DNA of 5,486 nucleotides from JBEEMU01 sp043778315 (GTDB lineage: Bacteria; Bacteroidota; Bacteroidia; Chitinophagales; Saprospiraceae). The stretch lies in NCBI GenBank assembly GCA_043778315.1, contig JAYWGJ010000278.1, forward strand, positions 1 to 5,486. Direction: 5' to 3'. Positions within the stretch are counted from its first letter, which is position 1; every line of letters begins with the position of its first letter. The notes below the pieces were generated by a model that was not told the origin of the DNA, searched no databases, and saw only the letters and a list, made by a program, of their open reading frames with translations. Shown piece after piece: positions 1-5,486 of the stretch. Position numbers and translations under genes: made by a program.

Positions 1-308
1 TTTGTTCGTTATTAGAAGAGTACGCTGCGCCGTTTGTGGGCAACTCGTCTTACGAAAAACAACTTTTAATAGATACTAAACACCTACATTTTCAGTTGCA
101 AAGTGTGGGCTGGGACGGCGATACGTTTACGCATAGCGTAATGTTGCATTTTGATATAAAACCAAATGGAAAAATCTGGATTCAACAGAACTGGACAGAA
201 GACGATGTTGCGGTCGCGCTCCTGCAACGCGGCGTAGAGCGTACCGATATTGTGGTCGGGTTTCAGCCGCCGCGCTACCGCGAGTTGTCGGGTTATGCGG
301 TGACGTAA
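1..308 (+). CDS. xisI: XisI family protein (fdxN element excision controlling factor-like), 5' end outside window
   Basis: The visible 101 codons match the XisI family from memory. Landmarks are VGWDG, then HFDIKPNGKIWIQQNWTE, and a C-terminal stretch with GVERTDIVVGFQPP ending in YAVT. Full XisI proteins are about 110 residues, so only roughly ten N-terminal residues are missing. The frame is open to the window edge and reads SLLEEYAAPF ahead of the GTG at 36. That stretch fits the family's N-terminal helix, so the GTG is internal and not the start. XisI was named in heterocyst-forming cyanobacteria, where XisH and XisI are needed with the recombinase XisF to excise the fdxN element. Copies outside that setting have no established job. 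XisH, a nuclease-fold protein, is usually encoded directly upstream and would lie just outside this window. Gene A begins 2 or 41 bp downstream depending on its start, so co-transcription is possible. Family assignment is firm; function here is unknown. Confidence 0.87.
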   Translation, partial: CSLLEEYAAPFVGNSSYEKQLLIDTKHLHFQLQSVGWDGDTFTHSVMLHFDIKPNGKIWIQQNWTEDDVAVALLQRGVERTDIVVGFQPPRYRELSGYAVT

Positions 309-349
309 AATTGCTGCATTACAAAAAAACATTTCCTAAACGCCTCCTT

Positions 350-1150
350 ATGCGCAACACCATTTATCTCTTAATCGGTAGTTTTGTTTTGCTCACCAGC
401 TTCACCTATTACTCGCGGCAGTATCAGGCGCGGCTGCGTGCCGACGCGGAGCTATCTCGAAACTTAATTAAGAGTTTTGATTGGATAGAAAAAAGTAATA
501 GGGTTCAGTTTGATTTGATAAAAAATTTGGTTCAAAAACAGCCTAAATACCTTCCTTTTCGTACTTGCGCCAACCGAATACATATAATAACGTGTAGCGC
601 GTACCGTAGTCTGGTGGGTTTGGGACAATGTTTTGAGTATGATGAAATAATACCTATTGCGCGGAATAGTCGCGATATAGATTGCGCCGCGCTACTGCGG
701 CTGCACGACAGCCTCAACCGCCGCTTCGTCGCGCTCGGCAGCGACTCCTTATTATTAGCACAAAAAATAAAAATTCCTTTTGATGCCGTTTATGAGCATA
801 ATTTCCAAAGTGGCATCGGTGTATTGCCTTATAAAAATAAGATAGAGCAGTTTGCTTGGTTTAATCTCGAACTTGGTCACTGGCAAAACATCTGCGCGGT
901 TTTACTCGCCGACCTCGTAGCACACGCGATGAAAATGGTGAAATCTGACGAATATCGTATTTTCGAGATTACGGAGTACGACCGACGAACACCACCACAT
1001 TATCCTGATAGAGATATTAGTTTTGAAAAAATACTGATTCACTCTGAAAATATCAAAATGTACAGCGATAGTATTGCCAATAAAATGGATAGCAATCTCG
1101 TTTATTATACATTCTTGAAACCAATACGCAACCCTGCTACTGGACAATGA
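350..1150 (+). CDS. Gene A: membrane-anchored protein, possible GldM N-terminal-domain-like
   Basis: Not recognised with certainty. The ATG at 350 gives 266 residues; an in-frame TTG at 311, two bases after the xisI stop, would add 13 (including KKTFPKR). ATG is preferred because it sits directly before the hydrophobic stretch. Residues 4-21 (TIYLLIGSFVLLTSFTYY) form one membrane anchor. Residues 30-65 look like an amphipathic helix (LSRNLIKSFDWIEKSNRVQF) followed by QPKYLPF. Residues about 167-194 form another helix (FNLELGHWQNICAVLLADL). One anchor, then a helix with regularly spaced polar residues, a 'P.KY.P' turn and a late 'L..L..D..N.E...L' helix recalls the first periplasmic domain of GldM, the T9SS motor subunit. 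GldM itself is about 500 residues, so this would be a one-domain version. There are five cysteines (73, 82, 94, 112, 182). Its TGA overlaps an ATG at 1147 that opens only a 12-codon frame. The coding call is good; the GldM link is inference. Confidence 0.78.
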   Translation: MRNTIYLLIGSFVLLTSFTYYSRQYQARLRADAELSRNLIKSFDWIEKSNRVQFDLIKNLVQKQPKYLPFRTCANRIHIITCSAYRSLVGLGQCFEYDEIIPIARNSRDIDCAALLRLHDSLNRRFVALGSDSLLLAQKIKIPFDAVYEHNFQSGIGVLPYKNKIEQFAWFNLELGHWQNICAVLLADLVAHAMKMVKSDEYRIFEITEYDRRTPPHYPDRDISFEKILIHSENIKMYSDSIANKMDSNLVYYTFLKPIRNPATGQ

Positions 1151-1193
1151 GGAGACTCTGGTTCTATTTATCCTATACGTCCTAAACAATACT

Positions 1194-1850
1194 ATGGAAA
1201 ATAAATTAGCCGCTTTGCTTTTCGGCGCGTCGCTGCTGTTTAGCGCGTTCGTGTTGCCTACTTTTTTTGAACAAAAAAGTACCGACGCGCTCGCACAATC
1301 GCTGTGTTCGCGCACTGATATTCAGATGAAAACGATGATAGGCAACTCTGCTGAAACGGTCAGAATAATCGGAATATCAAATTCTTATCTTAAACCATTT
1401 TTATCGGTGGTAAAAGATACTTTCCTCTGCGAAAAAAATGCAATGATAACGGCAATATCGCGTATTGGACAGCAAAAACAACGCACTTCCGAAATGTACA
1501 GCAATTTGTATCATCAAAAACAAGGTTGTATCAAAGGTGTGTACCGAAGAGATGGAGGTAATGATGGTGACCTCGAAAAGCAATTGCAGTATGCGCATAC
1601 TTTGGATATTAGAATAGATACGACCTTAGCTAAAAGCCCTATCGACGCTCAAAATATGTCGTTGCAGTCGTTGCAATTGGATTTGAATGTGACAACTTTA
1701 TTCCTTTTACATTATTATATGAGTAAATTTAGCGGCAGAATGGGCGATGTTCCGCGCAAGCGATTTCAAAAAAATAGTTTTTTGAGTACTCGCCAACATC
1801 AGTTTATTGCTTACAGCTTCCTGCTCCTAGTCGAGTATTCGCGAGCATAA
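1194..1850 (+). CDS. Gene B: membrane-anchored or exported protein, possible GldM N-terminal-domain-like, repeat-derived C-terminus
   Basis: Not recognised with certainty; 218 residues from the ATG at 1194, 43 bp after gene A. Residues 5-24 (LAALLFGASLLFSAFVLPTF) form a signal anchor or signal peptide. The rest appears mostly helical, with cysteines at 38, 79 and 112. Weak parallels with gene A are an N-terminal anchor, a YLKPF turn at 65-69 (YLPF in A) and a late helix at 155-184 (SLQSLQLDLNVTTLFLLHYYMSKF). That helix resembles the 'L.KLQ.D..N.E..VL.YL...I' helix closing the GldM first domain. The frame stays open upstream of 1194 and is hydrophobic there (LVLFILYVLNN), but has no ATG, GTG or TTG start. 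Residues 198-218 and the stop are encoded by a tandem DNA repeat that continues downstream. The native C-terminus may therefore have been replaced by repeat insertion or expansion. Cotranscription with A is likely from spacing and strand. Function unknown. Confidence 0.7.
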   Translation: MENKLAALLFGASLLFSAFVLPTFFEQKSTDALAQSLCSRTDIQMKTMIGNSAETVRIIGISNSYLKPFLSVVKDTFLCEKNAMITAISRIGQQKQRTSEMYSNLYHQKQGCIKGVYRRDGGNDGDLEKQLQYAHTLDIRIDTTLAKSPIDAQNMSLQSLQLDLNVTTLFLLHYYMSKFSGRMGDVPRKRFQKNSFLSTRQHQFIAYSFLLLVEYSRA

Positions 1851-1955
1851 GTTTACAGCTTCCTGCTCCTAGCCGAATACTCGCGAGCATAAGTTTATCG
1901 CTTATCGCTTACAGTTCACAGTCAAAAGCATCAGTTTATCGCTTACAGTTCACCG
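1784..1955 (+). repeat. Imperfect tandem repeat array overlapping the 3' end of gene B
   Basis: Two adjacent 42-bp units, 1813-1854 and 1855-1896, agree at 39 of 42 bases. A more degenerate unit begins at 1784 (GAGTACTCGCCAACATCAG). A fourth, partial unit starts near 1927 (GCATCAGTTTATCGCTTAC). An 18-bp stretch, TTATCGCTTACAGTTCAC, occurs exactly at 1902-1919 and 1936-1953, and TTATCGC is doubled at 1895-1908. Each of the first three units carries an 8-bp palindrome or near-palindrome followed by CGC: GAGTACTC, GAGTATTC, GAATACTC. The array runs from inside gene B to about 18 bp before pncA. It is too short and irregular for CRISPR and is best read as a dispersed intergenic repeat family, though copies elsewhere cannot be seen here. 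Confidence 0.9.
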
Positions 1956-1972
1956 TTTAAAGTTTCAATATA

Positions 1973-2590
1973 ATGAAAAAAGCACTCATCGTAGTAGATT
2001 TACAGAACGATTTTTGTCGCAACGGCGCGCTCGAAGTTCCCGACGCGAACGCCGTCATCGCGCTCACGAACGCGCTCATGCCGAAGTTTGACCTTGTTGT
2101 CGCGACGCAAGACTGGCACCCTGCCGACCACGGCTCTTTCGCCGCCAATCACCCGTGGCGCAAACCTGGGCAGCTCATCGAACTCGGCGGGTTGTCGCAA
2201 ATACTTTGGCCCATACATTGCGTCCAAAACACTTATGGCGCGGAATTTGTGAAGGAGTTAGATATTACAAAATTCCATAAAGTGTTTCGGAAGGGAACGG
2301 ACGTAAATATCGATAGTTATTCTGGTTTTTTTGATAACGGGCATCGCAAAGCGACGGGTTTGGGCGATTACCTAACGGCGGAAGGCGTGACCGATGTGTA
2401 TGTACTCGGCGTAGCCACCGATTACTGCGTCAAATTCACTGCGCTCGATGCTGCCGCGCTTGGTTTTGCTACCTTTTTGGTAGCCGATGCGAGTCGCGGC
2501 GTAAATATCCAACCCGACGACGTAGCCAATGCACTCGTGGAAATGCAAAGAAAAGGTGTTAAAATGGTAGAAAGCGCACACATTACATAA
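1973..2590 (+). CDS. pncA: Nicotinamidase (bifunctional nicotinamidase/pyrazinamidase type)
   Basis: A cytosolic isochorismatase-fold amidase that hydrolyses nicotinamide to nicotinate and ammonia, feeding the Preiss-Handler route of NAD salvage; enzymes of this type usually also act on pyrazinamide. The 205-residue product is of normal length (E. coli PncA is 213) and looks intact. Key residues are visible. The catalytic triad is D9 (VVDLQNDF), K107 (FRKGTD) and the nucleophile C152 (ATDYCV). Metal ligands are D47 and H49 in QDWHP and H82 in WPIHCVQ. The cis-peptide motif GVATDYC is at 146-152. The ATG at 1973 puts VVDLQNDF at the expected N-terminal position. No Shine-Dalgarno is evident; the leader is A/T-rich (CAATATA). 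The gene stands alone between the repeat array upstream and about 210 bp of noncoding DNA downstream, so it probably has its own promoter, perhaps within or near the repeats. No sign of decay. Confidence 0.97.
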   Translation: MKKALIVVDLQNDFCRNGALEVPDANAVIALTNALMPKFDLVVATQDWHPADHGSFAANHPWRKPGQLIELGGLSQILWPIHCVQNTYGAEFVKELDITKFHKVFRKGTDVNIDSYSGFFDNGHRKATGLGDYLTAEGVTDVYVLGVATDYCVKFTALDAAALGFATFLVADASRGVNIQPDDVANALVEMQRKGVKMVESAHIT

Positions 2591-2607
2591 AATAATAATT
2601 TTATTTT
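2589..2607 (+). terminator. A/T-only inverted repeat just after pncA, possible weak terminator
   Basis: Bases 2589-2607 (AAAATAATAATTTTATTTT) can form seven A-T pairs around a five-base loop. The element overlaps the last two bases of the pncA stop codon and ends in a T run. With no G-C pairs the stem would be weak, so it may simply reflect A/T richness. Its position right after the stop is the main argument in favour. Confidence 0.25.
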
Positions 2608-2636
2608 TACAAATGCGTATCTTATAGTTGATATTT

Positions 2637-2768
2637 TGCGTCTAAATACTTTGACTACTTACAATAGAACTCTTTGCGTCTAAAACTCTGCCTCTTTGCT
2701 TCTCCGCTTCTCCGCGTTTAAAATCCCTAAAAAACGCTTGCGTTTAAAAAAATTTCTTCGCATCTAAA
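2637..2768 (+). repeat. Degenerate intergenic repeats with TGCGTYTAAA core
   Basis: The 214 bp between pncA and the large secreted-protein gene hold no gene that I can support. They carry a recurring core: TGCGTCTAAA at 2637 and 2675, CGCGTTTAAA at 2713, TGCGTTTAAA at 2739 and CGCATCTAAA at 2759. The first three are each 38 bp apart, with CT-rich spacers (ACTTTGACTACTT, ACTCTGCCTCTTTG, CTTCTCCGCTTCTCCG). They resemble the 'ctttgcgtctttgcgtctaaa' intergenic repeats I recall from Bacteroidota genomes. The fourth copy overlaps a small inverted repeat, AAACGCTTGCGTTT at 2732-2745. No promoter matching the Bacteroidota -7 consensus TAnnTTTG with good spacing was found. Confidence 0.65.
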
Positions 2769-2804
2769 AAGCCTCAATATACTTTCCAACTCAAAAACCA
2801 TCAC

Positions 2805-5486
2805 TTGAAAAACCGCTTTCTTTTTTTCTTATTTTTCTTTTTTGCTTGCGCCAACGAAAATTTTGCGCAGACCGACACGCTGCGCACGACCATCAGTTTC
2901 AACGGTAGCGTAGCGCAGACGATTACCGTTTGTGCTACCGAAACGCCGATTGCCTTAGTCGGCAATATACAATCTACTACCGTTAATCCGTATAATGGAA
3001 ATGTGACATGGCAAACGCTCGGTTTTGGTTTTTTTAGTGCGATAAATAACACCCAAACTACCTACACGCCCGACCCCGACGACCTCACGGCGGGCTTCGT
3101 CAATATACTATTAAAACCGAACTGCAACTGTCCGCGAAGCTACGATACCCTCAAAATTATATTTCGAACGCCGTACTCTATTACCAACGTAGCGGCTACG
3201 GCGGCTACGCGCTGCGACGTATGCAACGGCAGTTTTCGCTTGACGCTCGACGGCGGAGTAGCACCGTTTACCATTGTTTACAAAAAAAATAATTCACCGA
3301 ATACGACACTTACCAATCAAATCTTAAATACTACTAATCAATTAGTTATAGGTAATTTGTGTGAAGGCAATTATCAAGTTATCAACATCATTGATGCCAA
3401 CGGCTGCGCGGTGCGCAACTTAGGTATTGCTAGTAATATTACGATAGAAAAACCGCTTTCGCTCGCGCTCTCCACACGCGGCGTTACGCCCGTAGCCGCT
3501 ACGCGCTGCGACGTATGCAACGGCAGTTTGCTTGTAGGGGTACAAGGCGGCGTTGCGCCGTTCGCGGCTAATTACTTACTGAACGGTGTTGCGGACACGC
3601 AAAACAACCTTACTTTGAACGCCACGCAACAAGTCAGTATTACTAATATTTGCAATACATCTGTGACAAATATTGTGATTACCGATGCGAACGGCTGTGC
3701 GATGCCTTTGCTCGCGGGTGCTTACGCGGTAGCGCAGCCTACGCCGCCCGCTATCGGCTTCGACGGTTTGACCGTCCGTGATGCCTCTACTTGTAGCCTC
3801 TGCGACGGTAATTTAGCGATTCGGATTGCCAATAATCAGACAGGAACTGCGCCTTATACCGTCCGTTTTGATAGTGCGGGCATCGCCCGAGTAAGAAATA
3901 TTTTACAAATTTCCTCGAGCAATCAAATTATTATTTCGCCACTTTGTCCTGCCACATATAGCAATATCAATATTAATGATGCAAACGGCTGCAACCTACA
4001 ATTTACAACGGTTTTGGCGGGTCCGTATATCGTAAATTCGCCCGCTTCGCCGCTTATCGCGAACGTCACAACCGACAATATTTGCGGTAACGCAAGCGGT
4101 AAAATAAAATTATTATTGAGTGCCATGCAACGCGGAACGCCTCCATATCGTATTATATTAAGAAAGAATATAAATGATAGTTTAATATATAATAATTTAT
4201 TGGCGATAAGCGACGTTATTACCCTCAATAATGTGCCGCCCGCGATCTATACGAGCATCGAAATCAGGGATTTGAACGGCTGTATTAGCACTATATCGGG
4301 AAATTACACTATTTTTACACCTATTATATATACTAAAACGGTGACGGGTTGCCAACCAAATGGCAGTATTCAGCTTGTCGCAACAGGAAATGGAGCTTTG
4401 ACCTACGATTGGAATAATACGAAAGTAACCGCTACGATTACGAATTTGGACGCAGGCATATACACGGTGACAATCACCGACCCGACCGCTAACTGTACTG
4501 CAACTACGTCCGCTATACTGCAACCGTGCAGCAGTACGCGCAACGAAACGGTGCTGCTCAACGACTCGCTTACGCTTTGTCTGCCTGTGGGCGACCTGCC
4601 GCAACCCGTTACCTCGATTAGTTTTTGTGGTGCGCCGAGCATCGGTCAGCTAACCACAAACGGCAGTTTGACTTGCGTGAAATACAAATCGGGAACGACC
4701 CAAATTGGCAATACGAGCACTTGCGTAGTGCAATGCAACGGGCAAGGATTGTGCGACACGACGTTTATTAATATAGGTGTGATTTACCCAAAACCGACCA
4801 AACAAACGCTAATAGATACGGTAGGTGTAGGCATCACGAAAACGAATTGCGTGAGCGTACAAGAGTTGCGCAGCGCGCCCGTTACTTATAATAATATATG
4901 CGCCGCAGGCGCGAATACGAGTTTTATAAATACGACTAATTGTATCAAATACAAGGGTTTGACGGTTGGTGTGGACACGGCTTGTTATGTGATTTGCGAC
5001 CAAATTGGCGTGTGCGACACCACCATTTTGATAGTGCATACCGTCCCCAAAACGCACGCGTTCGACGATATTATTACGGTTGCGTCGCAGACGACGGTGG
5101 TAGTGCCTGTTTTGGAAAACGACGGGTTTACGGGTGCGCCGACGCTCACCGTGCTACGCGGCACACAAGACGGTGAATTGGTGCTAAACAGTGATAATCA
5201 GCTTACTTTTACCTCTTTCGCTAATATTTGCCGACCGATTCCGCCTATTTATTACCGTATTTGTGCGCCGTCTGGCTGCGACTCTGCTTATTTGTACATC
5301 AATATTGATTGCGAAGCACCCAAAGAATTTAAAATATACACGGCGGTTTCGCCGAACGGCGATGGCTACAACGATGTTTTTTTTATACAAACGATAACGC
5401 AATATCCGAACAGCGAACTACAAATTTTTAACCGTTGGGGCGGCTTGGTGTATGAAAAAATAGGCTATACCAACGATTGGGGCGGC
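2805..5486 (+). CDS. Secreted multidomain SprB-repeat/Ig-like protein with T9SS type B sorting domain, 3' end outside window
   Basis: An uninterrupted frame of 894 codons runs off the window. After the in-frame stop at 2745 the only standard start codon before the hydrophobic segment is the TTG at 2805; the first in-frame ATG is codon 300. TTG yields a signal peptide, MKNRFLFFLFFFFACA..NFAQ, cleaved after A21 or possibly A16. Residues 22 to about 120 form an Ig/PKD-like domain of the 'VC...G..TW...G.G.F....TY.P...D' type. Five SprB-like repeats follow (about 126-571), ending in DANGC, DANGC, DANGC, DLNGC and TANC. Three Cys-rich Ig-like modules (about 575-838) have CNGQGLCDT, CDQIGVCDT and CAPSGCDS signatures. 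From F842 starts the gliding-motility-associated C-terminal (CHU_C, type B) sorting domain, with SPNGDGYND at 849-857 and IFNRWG; about 35 residues are missing. It is predicted to be exported by Sec, then through the T9SS to the surface or medium, perhaps as an adhesin. A PorP/SprF-like gene often follows such genes. Class secure, function unknown. Confidence 0.93.
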   Translation, partial: MKNRFLFFLFFFFACANENFAQTDTLRTTISFNGSVAQTITVCATETPIALVGNIQSTTVNPYNGNVTWQTLGFGFFSAINNTQTTYTPDPDDLTAGFVNILLKPNCNCPRSYDTLKIIFRTPYSITNVAATAATRCDVCNGSFRLTLDGGVAPFTIVYKKNNSPNTTLTNQILNTTNQLVIGNLCEGNYQVINIIDANGCAVRNLGIASNITIEKPLSLALSTRGVTPVAATRCDVCNGSLLVGVQGGVAPFAANYLLNGVADTQNNLTLNATQQVSITNICNTSVTNIVITDANGCAMPLLAGAYAVAQPTPPAIGFDGLTVRDASTCSLCDGNLAIRIANNQTGTAPYTVRFDSAGIARVRNILQISSSNQIIISPLCPATYSNININDANGCNLQFTTVLAGPYIVNSPASPLIANVTTDNICGNASGKIKLLLSAMQRGTPPYRIILRKNINDSLIYNNLLAISDVITLNNVPPAIYTSIEIRDLNGCISTISGNYTIFTPIIYTKTVTGCQPNGSIQLVATGNGALTYDWNNTKVTATITNLDAGIYTVTITDPTANCTATTSAILQPCSSTRNETVLLNDSLTLCLPVGDLPQPVTSISFCGAPSIGQLTTNGSLTCVKYKSGTTQIGNTSTCVVQCNGQGLCDTTFINIGVIYPKPTKQTLIDTVGVGITKTNCVSVQELRSAPVTYNNICAAGANTSFINTTNCIKYKGLTVGVDTACYVICDQIGVCDTTILIVHTVPKTHAFDDIITVASQTTVVVPVLENDGFTGAPTLTVLRGTQDGELVLNSDNQLTFTSFANICRPIPPIYYRICAPSGCDSAYLYINIDCEAPKEFKIYTAVSPNGDGYNDVFFIQTITQYPNSELQIFNRWGGLVYEKIGYTNDWGG
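3204..3235 (+). repeat. 32-bp exact direct repeat, copy 1
   Basis: Identical to 3498-3529, 294 bp (98 codons) downstream and in the same frame. It encodes the ATRCDVCNGS region of SprB-like repeat 1. Exact identity over 32 bases, while the surrounding repeat DNA has diverged, suggests recent duplication or gene conversion. Confidence 0.95.
3498..3529 (+). repeat. 32-bp exact direct repeat, copy 2
   Basis: Second copy of the 3204-3235 sequence, encoding the same ATRCDVCNGS region in SprB-like repeat 2. The base before each copy differs (G versus C), which marks the left edge of identity. Confidence 0.95.
5328..5486 (+). other. T9SS type B (CHU_C) C-terminal sorting domain, partial
   Basis: Residues 842-894 of the secreted protein read FKIYTAVSPNGDGYNDVF, then PNSELQIFNRWGGLVYE and NDWGG. 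This is the hallmark order of the gliding-motility-associated C-terminal domain: 'F.PNGDG.ND.F', 'L.IFNRWG..VYE', 'W.G'. The domain directs T9SS secretion, generally with a partner PorP/SprF-like outer-membrane protein. The terminal strands lie beyond the window. Confidence 0.93.

Larger units (their letters stand above)
3183..4517 (+). repeat. Five SprB-like protein repeats inside the secreted protein
   Basis: The final DANGC-type motifs begin at residues 197, 294, 392, 489 and 559, a spacing of 97, 98, 97 and 70. Repeats 1-3 carry four cysteines each: 137/140/186/201, 235/238/283/298 and 330/333/381/396. Repeat 4 keeps only 427 and 493, and repeat 5 only 516 and 564. Repeat 5 (GCQPNGSIQLVATGNGALTY, then NLDAGIYTVTITD) is closest to the textbook SprB repeat. 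SprB repeats are known from the Flavobacterium gliding adhesin SprB and many T9SS-exported surface proteins. Boundaries are approximate. Confidence 0.8.

Noticed and set aside
36..38. GTG as the start codon of xisI
   Set aside because: The frame is open to the window edge and the upstream residues (SLLEEYAAPF) fit the XisI N-terminal helix, so the gene starts outside the window.
1147..1185. 12-codon frame overlapping the stop of gene A (ATGA overlap)
   Set aside because: Too short, no recognisable peptide and no supporting ribosome-binding site. It is out of frame with gene B; a frameshifted start of B cannot be excluded but has no positive support.
902..1315. 137-codon frame on the minus strand across the A/B junction
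   Set aside because: It lies antisense to the ends of two better-supported genes, and its translation shows no domain or coherent secretion signal.
1784..1955. CRISPR array
   Set aside because: Units are adjacent without unique spacers, vary in length and overlap a coding end.
2732..2745. AAACGCTTGCGTTT as a terminator hairpin
   Set aside because: The stem is only five pairs with a four-base loop, is not followed by a T run (A run instead), and lies 140 bp after pncA; it is part of the repeated core motif.
2844..2849. Lipoprotein signal (FFFFAC) in the secreted protein
   Set aside because: The -3 position is Phe and not a typical Leu/Val/Ile. A Sec signal peptide cleaved at NFA-Q or ACA-N, together with a T9SS sorting domain, explains the sequence better.
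4197..4604. 135-codon minus-strand frame (and other minus-strand frames in 3923-5402)
   Set aside because: All lie opposite the repeat-rich secreted-protein gene, whose reading frame is continuous and strongly supported by domain motifs; these are shadow frames.

Overview
The window is bacterial and most likely from the phylum Bacteroidota. The clearest sign is the last gene, a very long secreted protein that ends in the gliding-motility-associated (type B) sorting domain of the type IX secretion system (T9SS), preceded by SprB-like and Ig-like repeats. Translation starts lack clear Shine-Dalgarno sequences and have A/T-rich leaders, which also fits Bacteroidota. All supported genes lie on the + strand. 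I see no tRNA, rRNA, CRISPR array or transposase.

Left part (1-1850): the 3' end of an xisI gene (XisI family, normally partnered with xisH), followed closely by two unrecognised genes, A (350-1150) and B (1194-1850). Each encodes a short N-terminal hydrophobic anchor followed by a mostly helical, Cys-containing domain presumably outside the cytoplasm. By eye, both resemble the N-terminal periplasmic domain of the T9SS motor protein GldM, and they resemble each other weakly. This is a hypothesis and not an identification. The last 21 codons and the stop of B lie inside a tandem DNA repeat (about 1784-1955) that fills the gap to the next gene.

Middle (1973-2590): a complete, apparently intact nicotinamidase gene, pncA, of the NAD salvage pathway. 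It is followed by about 210 bp of A/T-rich intergenic DNA holding an A/T-only inverted repeat and at least five degenerate copies of a TGCGTYTAAA motif.

Right part (2805-5486, running off the window): an open frame of 894 codons that must use TTG (or another non-ATG codon) as start. It encodes a signal peptide, an Ig/PKD-like domain, five SprB-like repeats, three Cys-rich Ig-like modules and most of a type B T9SS sorting domain, so it is a probable cell-surface or secreted adhesin-like protein. Its repeats show a paired gain or loss of cysteines that suggests a specific disulfide pattern.

Functional links: pncA is a housekeeping gene with no evident tie to its neighbours. If A and B really are GldM-like, they and the T9SS substrate would share a secretion theme, but the sequence alone does not prove this.
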